A stretch of 64,000 nt of DNA from Lepiota brunneoincarnata. Taxonomy: Eukaryota > Basidiomycota > Agaricomycetes > Agaricales > Agaricaceae. The translations under genes were made by a program, and so were the position numbers. Positions within the stretch are counted from its first letter, which is position 1, and each line of letters starts with the position of its first letter. The stretch lies in NCBI GenBank assembly GCA_023014365.1, contig JAEBUN010000003.1:310001-374000 (forward strand), read 5' to 3'. The notes under the pieces are model-generated. The model ran no database searches and had not been told where the DNA came from. It was given only the letters and a program-made list of their open reading frames with translations. Positions 48,564-57,719 of this stretch are shown here, piece by piece.

Positions 48564-48568
48564 ATGTG

Positions 48569-49612
48569 TAAGTGTCAACTTTCATTGTCAGATGCAACTC
48601 TCATGCAGACCTCCCAACTGGGAGTGTTTAACAATCCCCATAATTTTGACATAACTGTATGGGAACCCAATGCCTTGCATGACACACAAGATGCGAAGCG
48701 TGGCCACCAAATTTTGATGATATGTTGTTCAATCCAATTTGGAGAAATGAAACCTCTTCCCTCTACAAAAGCCATTCCGGGCTTCAAAATCAGACCCTGG
48801 GCATGGCCACTGCCAGCCTTCGGCAGTGCCTTAATGGGTAAGGTAGAAGCAAATCAGAGCCATCAAATGTCACATGGACAAGTGTGATTTTGTGTGACAT
48901 TTGCCTTAAAAATCTTTCAAAAACTTAGACATGGCCAAATAAACTATTTTCTTTCCCTAATTGTGTGAGAAGATACATTGCGAGAAACCTTAGGGAAGAA
49001 ATTTGTGAAAATTGGCTCATGAACAATTTCTGAAGCAATAAGATTCAAACCCAGGACAATGGAGTTGATACATATGATGTATTCACATTCATTAATGAAA
49101 GATGCAAATATCTGATTCTCTCTCAGGATCTAGACTCTAATAATACAAGACTATGATATTCATATATTTATTACCACTGGGTTACAGTTGCAGTACATCA
49201 ACACTAATTTATGTGTAGAATATTGAGATATACTACACGAAGAAGTTAGTACAATAATTAGTGATATGAATAAGATACTCACTTCAGTCTTGTCATGAGA
49301 GCTAAAGTGTAACTACAGATAATATGGTATTTATCTAACACTACAGTACACATGCTTATCTGGAAACAATAAGCACAATAACAAGAGGTTAATGAGTAGA
49401 GGAATGTGTTTAAGGCATAGTGGGAAACTACAGAACAGTAGAGATTGTGCATTGGTATTTAAGAGTGGGATAGACAACAAAAGTGGAGGGCATGAAAGGA
49501 ATGCCAGCAAAATGGAGACTGGAACTTGGCATGTGTTTGCAAGCTTGACACTCCCCTTCAAACTGTAGCAAGTCTGAGTTCTCATGCAAAATGTTTGACT
49601 TTTGGCAAGGAG
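48569..49612. other. CpG-depleted spacer, probably old repeat; possible minus-strand LTR end
   Basis: Nearly free of CpG, like the repeats on either side. On the minus strand a purine tract GAAGGGGAG is followed directly by TGTCAAGC at about 49556, the arrangement of a polypurine tract and LTR start. This suggests a truncated LTR running leftward (roughly 49556 to 49100). The far end is not identified. No gene seen. Confidence 0.4.
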
Positions 49613-49999
49613 TGTTATCAGAAAGTCTTATCAGAAGGACAGTTATATTTAGCTTGTATTCCCATGTCACTATGAAACCATCAGTAGTGTACATCAGAAG
49701 GACTATTCTTAGTATACGCCTCATGTTGCTTATCTCTGACTCATAGTTACTCTGGTCCGGACTAGTATAGTAGGAGTACAGCCACACTCAGAAGTATATA
49801 AGGATACAGTACATTACCATGTATCCTTATCTTAGTGTTATACAGTTCTTGCCTCCTATAACTCTTTGTCCTTGAACCAGCTGGACTATAGTGCTCCTGT
49901 CATCTCCAAGTCACGCTTAGTAGGACAGGACCAAGTCTGTATAGACATCCTGCCACAAATGCTGTGCTACTCAAGAGCAAACCCCTAACATAGGTAACA
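49613..49999 (+). repeat. 5' LTR of old chromovirus copy
   Basis: 387 bp, TGTTATCAG to GGTAACA. The right two thirds align with the young LTR (TGTATCCTTATCTTAGTG, CTGGACTATAGTGCTC) with CpGs lost. The left third (U3) differs more, so this copy belongs to a slightly different subfamily or has rearranged. Confidence 0.88.
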
Positions 50000-52104
50000 A
50001 AACACTAAGATACTCTGCTGCTTATCTCTTGCTCACCCTCTACTCACCTCTGCTCTGCCAATGTATTGAACATGTTGAGGTACCCCAGTTGTTCAAAAAC
50101 AATGTACAAAAGAAAACCACCCCTCTGTGTAGCCATTGCTATGTCCCTCAACCTCTCTCCACCAGAAAACCTAGCTTACCTACTTGTTCTCGTCTTCACC
50201 ACCACCACCACCCTCCTCGCCTACCTGAATAATCACCCTAGAAATTGATTGCATCACGTGCCCTTGCCACTGTTGCATCGTCAGATCTTGGAACCTATAT
50301 TCAGGGATATCCATCATTGCAACCCAAATTTTCATACTTCTAGCAATAATTGATTGCTAGACATCAGCCACCACACCTCCAAAGAAGTTCTTGGCCTGAG
50401 AAACTCCATCACCTCCTCCTAAATCGAGAAGTAGAATCTCTGGATCAGGAACCCAAAACCCGGATCCCAGAAGAAATCCCCTATCACAACCTACTCAAAC
50501 ACCGTCACCGTTCTATCCTCCATCCCCATTTGATTCACCTACCCCATGTGCATCAACATCAACCCAACTTGTCCCAACAACACCATCAAGTGTCTCTGCC
50601 GCACTAGCCAAAAGACAAAGACAACTGTGAAGAACAAGAAAAACATGATATCATTCGCAAATCAACTCTCCCACCTCAAACTTATATGACTTCAACAAGC
50701 TGTACAACAACCAAGAGAACTCACAGGTTCAGAAGAAAACCTTCTCTCAAGACACAAAGCCTATGTTGAACTCAACCTAGGAAAAATCCCAGCTGATAGC
50801 AACTCAGATGTCTACATCACAGACAATAACAAATCAGAATACGACAAACAACCTCTAGCTTTACCAGCACCTCCCACACCACCGCCGCTGCCACCTGGAC
50901 AACTACAAATAATGGCTGCCAGCACAATCCCCAAAAGAGTTAGGACTCCTCAAACCCATTGCCTTTGATGGAACCAGAAGACTCTTCAAAGATTGGATCT
51001 TCCAATGTGAAGTTTACATGCTTGCCAATGTGACCACCTACAACACCAACCTCACCAGGACTCTCTTTGTCCTCTCAACAATGCAATCAGGAGATGCCTG
51101 AGCCTGGGCCAGACAATACCTCCATGAAAGGAATGCCCAAACCCAACAGGGACAACCCATAGCCATGGAATCATGGGACGACTTCACTGCCAGACTCAGA
51201 ACTGATTTTACCCTGGCAGACAAACATGCATATGCACACACCAGACTTCAAACCCTGCACCAAGCAGGTAAACCGATGACTGAGTTCAATGCTCAGTTCA
51301 AGGAACTCGTCCATCAATCCAGACTTAATGAAGATCGCACCCTGATCGATCTCTATCATAAAGCAATCAATTCGCCACATTGCAATGAAGATCGACAAAT
51401 TGGAGAACCCTCCGACAACCATCACCACTTGGTATACCTGAGCCAACAAACTTGATGACAACTTCCACAGAATCAACGTCCTGTATGGCACACCCAGAAA
51501 CATGTTCCCTCAAAGGAACCAATACCAACCCAACCACGGATCAAACTGTCCAAACAACAACGTGCCCTATGCACAATTCTATCAAAGAAGCAATGCTCCA
51601 CGTTTCACCCCATGAGACCCACATGCCATGGAAATAGACTATGCCACAGTAGGAGAAGGATTTGAAGATCCTTATCCTGAAATACCCCAACTGGAATATG
51701 CCGAAGAAGACTCTGCTCAAGAACCATTGGAGCTAGATGCCGTTGTCACTGGACAACAAATGAAATCATATCAGAACCAGGAATGCTTCTGATGTGGAGC
51801 TAAAGACCACTGGGTCAGTAAATGCCCACAACCACTGCCAGCCAGACACTTCCCAGGAATGCATACCAACCCCCCTTGCCCTGCGAGGAACCCCAGCCAT
51901 CCCTTCCCTGGACAACAACACAATTGTTCTGGATTTCCAAACCAAAACACCCAACAATCACCACAACGCAAGTACTCCCTTGCTGTTGCAGAAGTTGCAT
52001 CTCAGATGTGCCAAATGGTCAATGACCTCAATCCTGAACTCCAACAAGAACTCCATTCTGCGCTAGCTGAGGATCCGGAGATACATCCATTCCAGGATTT
52101 TTAA
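50000..52104 (+). pseudogene. Gag of old chromovirus copy
   Basis: Collinear with the young gag: ELGLLKPIAFDGTRR region (50930 on), FTARLRTDFTLADKHAYAH, a zinc knuckle where the first Cys is followed by TGA (51792, ex-Arg), and a QDF end at 52104 before TAA. Frame changes and stops throughout. The GGATTTTTAA gag-pol boundary is preserved. Confidence 0.85.
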
Positions 52105-55100
52105 AAAGGAACGCTGTCGATTGATGTGCCCCTGCACATTCCAGAACTCAGAAGGACATTTTGTACTCTCACTCCCAGAAGGACATTTTCTCAATAAACT
52201 CTGTACAATTATGACTATCCCCGAATAAACAATCCCTTTTCTTACCCATTGAGATTTGGAGTGAATGGACATCAAAACCTGTGGCCATCACTGCCCTGAT
52301 AGACTCAGGAGCCCAAGGGAACTTTATCTCCCACAAAGTTGTTGAACGACATGGTTATCAAACCAAATGGCTGGACCAACCAATTCCCCTCAGTAACATT
52401 GACGGAACTGACAATCAACATGGCAAGATCCATGAATACATCAAAATCAAAACCATCATCGATGGAAGAGATTGCATGCTAGAAGTGTACATCACAAACA
52501 CTGGTGAGAAGGATCTCATCATCGGATTTCCCTGGTTGGAACAATACAACCCTGACATCAACTGCAAAACCAAGATATTCTCTTGGAAACCCCAAATTGA
52601 TCACAAGGACTTCTCGAAACTCCTCAGAACCCTACGACAACCCGTCAAACTCAACTCCATCGCCATGGACATAATGACTGGAAAAAGCTCCCAACCTGAG
52701 GAAAACCCTGAAGAATACGTCAACCTGTCAAATGTTGACCTCGACACCTTCTCTCTAGAAAGAGAAATGAACCCGATGCTTCTAACCCCATTAGAAGTAA
52801 ACACCAAAGCGACACACGCCACAACACTCCACAATGAGCAACATAACCTGACAAAATTGGCAAACCAAAAAGGAAAACAATTGGAATCAAACAAGGAACC
52901 ACCCGAGATTCCTCGGAGATTCACCCAATGGGCTAAAATATTCAACAAGAAAGCCTCTGAACGATTCCCACCATCAAGAACATTTGATCACAAAATCAAA
53001 CTAAAGCCAACATTTGAAGCAAAATCAATGAAACTATATCAAGTGGCACCTGCCAAAGAAAAAGCACTCAAGGAATTTATAGACGAAAACCTCCAAAAAG
53101 GGTACATCCACCCCTCAAAATCCCCTATGGCATCACCCTTCTTCTTTGTTGCCAAGAAAGGAGGAGACCTTTGACCCTGCCAAGACTATCATTATCTAAA
53201 CGATCACACCATCAAAAATGCCTACCCAATCCCCATGATTTCATCCATCATGGATAAGCTCAAAGGAGCTAAGTACTTCACTAAGCTTGATATCTGCCTA
53301 GGATACAATAACATCAGAATCAAAGATGGCAATCAATGGAAAGCAGCGTTCAAGACTCCCATGGGTCTTTTCAAACCAACTGTGATGTTTTTTGGACTTT
53401 GCAATAGTCCCGCAACGTTCCAACATATGATGGACACATTATTCTCCAAGATAATGGAGAAAGGAGGAATCATCATCTATATGGATGATATCCTAATTTA
53501 TGGTAAAACCCAAGAAGAAACCGACCGACTTATGGAAAAAGTACTGCAAATCTTGCAAGAGAACAACCTCTACCTCAAAACGGAGAAATGCAAGTTCAAC
53601 AAACAATGACTTGAATATCTCGGCATGATCATCACGCCAGACAAAATCAAAATGGATCCCAGAAAACTCAAGGGAATAGAAGACTGGCCAGTGCCAAAAA
53701 CAGTCTGACACATTCGGAAATTCATCAGATTCTGTAACTTCTACTGGAAATTCATCTGCAGTTACTCTCACCACACCAAACCCCTCAATCAACTCCTATC
53801 CAAATTGAACAAATTCAAATGGAAAGAAGAACAACAAAAAGCTGTTCGAAACACTCAAGAACAAATTCTTAAAGGAACCGGTACTCCTCATGCCCAACTC
53901 CACAAAACCCTTCAAAATAGAAGCTGATGCTTCCAAATTCACATCGGGGGCTGTCCTGTACCAACACGAACATCAACGGAATACAGAAGCCCATATCATT
54001 CTATTCAAAAATGTTCAGACCAGTGGAACGCAATTATGATATCTATGACAGGGAACTCCTCGCTATTATCCGAGCCCTCAAAGAATGGCACCACTACCTC
54101 CTTGGCAGCCCCCACACTGTCCGTATCAGAACAGACCACCAGAACCTCACATGCTGGCGTAAACCCCAGAAAATCAACCGCCGACAAGCATGATGGGTCC
54201 AGACCCTTGCAGACTACAACTTCAAATTAGAACACGTCCCAGGATCAAAGATCCCTGCACCAGATGCTCTATCAAGACGTCCAGACCATATCCCCGACAA
54301 GGATAACGATAACGAAGACATCACTATGCTTCCAACCAACCTCTTTGTCGCTGCAGCGGACATAGAAGATCAAGACTTAATCACAGTACTCCCAGAACAC
54401 CTCTTTATTGCCACCATTGATATAGAACTCCAAGAAAGAATCACAGAATCACCCAAATATGATGCTAGAACCACCGAAGCATTCAAACTCCTAAAAGAAG
54501 CCCACCCTAACGCCACCAATAAAGACTTTGGAACAGTTCCAACCCCAAATGGTTCACTCCTCACATTCCAAGAACATGTCATTATTCCAGAAGACCTCCA
54601 ACTCAGACGCGATGTCATTGCAAGATACCATGACCATCCTACACGTGGCCACCCTGGAGAACAAGAAACATACCGCTTCACCAAGAAAGAAGTATATTGG
54701 CCAGGAATGTTGACGTTCATAAAGAACTACGTCAAAGGCTGTCCCAAATGTCAGCAACACAAAATCATACGCAGACTGGATCATGCACCAACTCAACCAA
54801 TCCCACCATCATCTTCCAAATGCCCATTTGCCCAGATCTCATGGGATCTTATCACCGGTTTACCACCTAGCACCGGCCATAATGTGATATTGTCCATGGT
54901 GGACCATGGCCTTACAAAGGGGATAATTTTCATCCCGACATCAGATCAATCAAATGCTGACAACATCAGATGACTATTAATAGAAAAAGTCTTCACTAGA
55001 TTTGGATTACCTGACAAAATCATATCAGACCGAGACCCCAGATTCGCTGCCAACTCCCTCCGAGAGCTAGCCAAATGCCTCAACATCCAACAGGCATTCT

Positions 55101-55111
55101 CAACCACATAC
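52098..55111 (+). pseudogene. Pol of old chromovirus copy, left part
   Basis: Protease DSGAQGNFISHK, reverse transcriptase with [11 protein letters not shown] (about 53480), RNase H and integrase zinc domain (HDHPTRGHPGEQETYRFTKK, CPKCQQHK) are all recognisable, interrupted by TGA at 53174, 53607, 53706, 54192 and 54971. It stops at the insertion point of the young element within FSTT/YHPQTDG. Confidence 0.88.
55107..55111. repeat. Target-site duplication CATAC, left
   Basis: CATAC directly before the young 5' LTR, repeated directly after the 3' LTR (63068-63072). In the young element the same integrase site reads GCATACC once, so CATAC is a true 5-bp duplication. Confidence 0.95.
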
Positions 55112-55529
55112 TGTTATCAGAAGTCCCCTTAAACTCCCCTTATCAGAAGCCTCACCAGAAGGAACTCTTATCAGAAGCACCTAAGTAATATAAATAGATA
55201 GAAGACCTGTCATCCTGAAACCATCAGAAGAACTATCAGAACAATCTATACTTAGATAGATAAGGATATGACTCACTTACCTGGGTCCAGACATATATAG
55301 TAGGAGCATAGCCACACATAGTAGTATATAAGGATACTGTACCATACCCTTGTATCCTTATCTTAGTGTTATACAGTTCTTGCCTCCTATACCTCTTTGC
55401 CCTTAAACCGGCTGGACTATAGTGCTCCGTCGTCTCTAAGTCACGCCTAGTAGGACAAGACCAAGTCTGTATAGACATCTTGCCACGAACGCCATGCTAC
55501 TCAAGAGCGAACCCCTAACCCGGGTAACA
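55112..55529 (+). repeat. 5' LTR of young chromovirus
   Basis: 418 bp, TGTTATCAG to GGTAACA. TATATAAGG (about 55323) is a likely TATA box. The U3 part repeats TATCAGAAG several times. Confidence 0.96.
55323..55331 (+). promoter_or_regulatory. LTR TATA box
   Basis: TATATAAGG in the 5' LTR, repeated at the same place in the 3' LTR (about 62861) and kept in the old copy (about 49796). It probably sets the transcription start of the element. Confidence 0.55.
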
Positions 55530-55544
55530 AAACACTAAGATACT

Positions 55545-55889
55545 TTGCTGCTTATCTCTTGCTCACCCTCTACTCTGCTTTACTCCACCGACGTACTGAA
55601 CGCGTCGAGGTACCCTGGTCGTTCAAAAACGACGTGCGAAAGAAAACCGCCTCTCTGTGTAGCCATCGCTACGTCCCTCAACCTCTCCCCGCCAGAAGAC
55701 CTGGCTTACCTACTCATTTTCGTTTTCACCTCTACCGCCACCCTCATCGCCTATCGAATCATCACCCTAGAACTTGAACGCATCACGTGCCCCTGCCACT
55801 GCTGTGTCGTCAGATCGTGGAATCTATACTCAGGGATATCCATAATCGCCACCCAATTCTTCATACTTCTAGCGATAATCGATCGCTAG
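55545..55889 (+). other. Leader open frame ahead of gag, hydrophobic, no ATG
   Basis: About 114 codons in the same frame as gag, ending at TAG (55887-55889). It has two hydrophobic stretches (LAYLLIFVFTSTATLIAY and SGISIIATQFFILLAII) around a CPCHCC motif. It has no ATG. The corresponding region of the old copy has a similar sequence. It could be an unspliced leader or intron that happens to be open, or a coding extension; see the finding on gag initiation. Confidence 0.4.
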
Positions 55890-57719
55890 ACAAATATCAC
55901 CACGCCTCCAAAGAAATTCTCGGCCCGAGAATCCCCATCACCTCCCCCTCCTCCCAAATCGAGAAACAGAATCTCAGGATCAGGAACCCAGAACCCAGAT
56001 CCCAGAAGAAACCCTATCCCCACTCAAACACCATCGCCGTTCTATCCTCCATCCCCATTCGATTCACCTACCCCACGTGCATCAACCCAACTCGTCACCA
56101 CAACACGCACTCGAACAAGTTTTGCTGAAGAATTAGCAGAACGACAAAGAATACAACACGAAAAAGAGTTAGAAGAACATTACAAACAAGAAGAAGAAAA
56201 ACGCAAGCAAGCCGAAGAATATCGCGCTAAAGTAGATCCATTAAACGACTACGAACTCCAAAAACTTAAGAACGCCCTCAAACAACCAAGAGGACTTTCC
56301 GCATCAGAAGAAAACTTACTCACGCGCCACGAATACGCCGTAAATCAGGGAAAAACTCCCCAAACAGATAACGACTCCGACGTCTATATAACAGACGACA
56401 ACCAATTGGATCCCGATCCACAACCACCCGCATTACCCGCACCAACCATACCCTTAACCCTACCGGCTCCACCTCCCCGACCAACACAACCTCCATCACC
56501 ACCGCCGCCGCCACCCGGACAACTACAAATAATGGCCGCCGCAGCTACCCCAAAGGAGTTAGGACTCCTCAAACCCATCGCCTTCGATGGAACTAGAAGA
56601 CTATTCGAAGATTGGATCTTCCAATGTGAAGTTTACGTGCTCGCCAATGCGACCACTTACAACACCGACCTCGCTAGGACCCTATTCGTCCTTTCGACAA
56701 TGCAATCAGGAGATGCCCGAGCCTGGGCTAGACAATACCTCCACGAGAGAAACGCCCAAACTCCACCAGGACAAACCATAGTCATGGAGTCATGGGACAA
56801 TTTCACCGCCCGACTTAGGGCCGACTTCACCCCAGCAGACGAACATGCGTACGCGCATACCAAACTCCAGACCCTGCACCAAACAGGCAAACCAATGACT
56901 GAATTCAATGCTCAGTTCAAAGAACTCGTCCGTCAATCCGGACTCACAGAAGATCGAACTCTAATCGATCTATACCGCAAAGCGATTGACCGCCGAATCG
57001 CCATGAAGATTGACGAATCAGAAAACCCTCCGACGACCATCACCGCTTGGTATACCCGAGCCAACAAACTCGACGATAACTTCCGCCGAATTAATGCCCT
57101 CTACGGCGCCCCCAGAACCACGTTCCCCCAGAGGAATCAATACCAACCCAACCGCGGACCAAGCCGTCCAAACAATAACGTGCCCTACGCACAATTCTAC
57201 CAAAGGAGCAACGCTCCACGATTCACCCCACGCGACCCACATGCCATGGAAGTAGACCATGCCACTATAGAAGAAGGATTCGAAGATCCTTACCCAGAAA
57301 TCCCTCAACCGGACTATGCCGAAGAAGAACTTCAAGACTCCTTGGAGATAGATGCCGTTGTCACCGGACAACAAATTAAAGCTTACCAAAACCAAGAATG
57401 TTTCCGATGCGGAGCTAAAGACCACTGGGTTAGCAAATGCCCTCAACCCTCTCAAGCAAGACGCTTCCCAGGAATGCGCACAAACCCCCCTCGCCCTGCG
57501 AGAAACCCCAACCGTCCCTTCCCAGGACAACAAAACACTCGTCCCGGATTCCCGAACCGGAACGCCCAGCAATCCCCACAACGCAAGTACTCCCTTGCCG
57601 TTGCAGAAGTTGCATCTCAGATGCGCCAAATGGTCGACGACCTCGACCCTGAACTCCAACAAGAACTCCACTCTGCGCTAGCCGAAGATCCGGAGATGCG
57701 TCCCTTCCAGGATTTTTAA
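55890..57719 (+). CDS. Gag of young chromovirus
   Basis: Structural capsid/nucleocapsid polyprotein. The frame is open from 55890 to TAA at 57719. The first 214 codons lack Met: a Pro/Ser-rich stretch, a charged coiled coil (EELAERQRIQHEKELEEHYK onward), then an acidic and Pro-rich linker. The first in-frame ATG is at 56532, directly before the retrotransposon gag domain (KELGLLKPIAFDGTRRLFED, YVLANATTY, SGDARAWARQYLHERN). Near the C-terminus CFRCGAKDHWVSKC is a CX2CX4HX4C zinc knuckle (about 57400). Minimal gag from 56532 is 395 residues. The coiled coil looks genuinely coding, so translation probably starts upstream by splicing or at a non-AUG codon. Gag ends at a likely -1 frameshift site. 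Confidence 0.85.
   Translation, partial: TNITTPPKKFSARESPSPPPPPKSRNRISGSGTQNPDPRRNPIPTQTPSPFYPPSPFDSPTPRASTQLVTTTRTRTSFAEELAERQRIQHEKELEEHYKQEEEKRKQAEEYRAKVDPLNDYELQKLKNALKQPRGLSASEENLLTRHEYAVNQGKTPQTDNDSDVYITDDNQLDPDPQPPALPAPTIPLTLPAPPPRPTQPPSPPPPPPGQLQIMAAAATPKELGLLKPIAFDGTRRLFEDWIFQCEVYVLANATTYNTDLARTLFVLSTMQSGDARAWARQYLHERNAQTPPGQTIVMESWDNFTARLRADFTPADEHAYAHTKLQTLHQTGKPMTEFNAQFKELVRQSGLTEDRTLIDLYRKAIDRRIAMKIDESENPPTTITAWYTRANKLDDNFRRINALYGAPRTTFPQRNQYQPNRGPSRPNNNVPYAQFYQRSNAPRFTPRDPHAMEVDHATIEEGFEDPYPEIPQPDYAEEELQDSLEIDAVVTGQQIKAYQNQECFRCGAKDHWVSKCPQPSQARRFPGMRTNPPRPARNPNRPFPGQQNTRPGFPNRNAQQSPQRKYSLAVAEVASQMRQMVDDLDPELQQELHSALAEDPEMRPFQDF
57710..57716 (+). promoter_or_regulatory. Probable -1 ribosomal frameshift heptamer at gag-pol boundary
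   Basis: G-GAT-TTT in the gag frame, followed at once by the gag TAA. The pol frame is -1 to gag and is open upstream of this point through the whole 170-nt gap to the protease. The sequence is kept in the old copy. GGAUUUU has the shape of heptamers proposed for some fungal dsRNA viruses. No pseudoknot was modelled. Confidence 0.6.

Larger units (their letters stand above)
42547..48568 (+). mobile_element. Ty1/copia LTR retrotransposon with target-site duplication, decayed
   Basis: Full-length by its ends: LTRs at 42552-42810 and 48235-48563, both beginning TGT and ending ATGACA, flanked by 5-bp duplications ACGTG (42547-42551) and ATGTG (48564-48568); the difference is a CpG transition. 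The order gag, protease, integrase, reverse transcriptase, RNase H is diagnostic of copia. It is interrupted by a palindromic insertion in gag and a Tc1/mariner fragment in the integrase region. In-frame TGA codons stand where CGA or TGG is expected (for example at 43227, 44356 and 46919), so it is inactive. Confidence 0.93.
49613..55111 (+). mobile_element. Old Ty3/gypsy chromovirus copy, left part (CpG-decayed)
   Basis: Same family as the young element at 55112 and collinear with it, but most differences are CG-to-TG or CG-to-CA. It has a 5' LTR (49613-49999), gag, and pol up to the middle of the integrase core, where the young element is inserted. The continuation lies at 63068-63573. Numerous TGA stops replace CGA (for example 51101, 53174 and 54192). 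Confidence 0.92.

Noticed and set aside
55236..55478. 80-codon minus-strand frame, repeated identically at 62774-63016
   Set aside because: It is simply the antisense of the two near-identical LTRs.
55493..55500. ATG in the 5' LTR (CGCCATGCTAC) as start codon for a spliced gag
   Set aside because: It would join in frame over GTAACA...CGCTAG, but the 3' LTR has GTG there and the old copy lacks ATG, so the ATG is a new CpG-to-CpA change and not the family's start.
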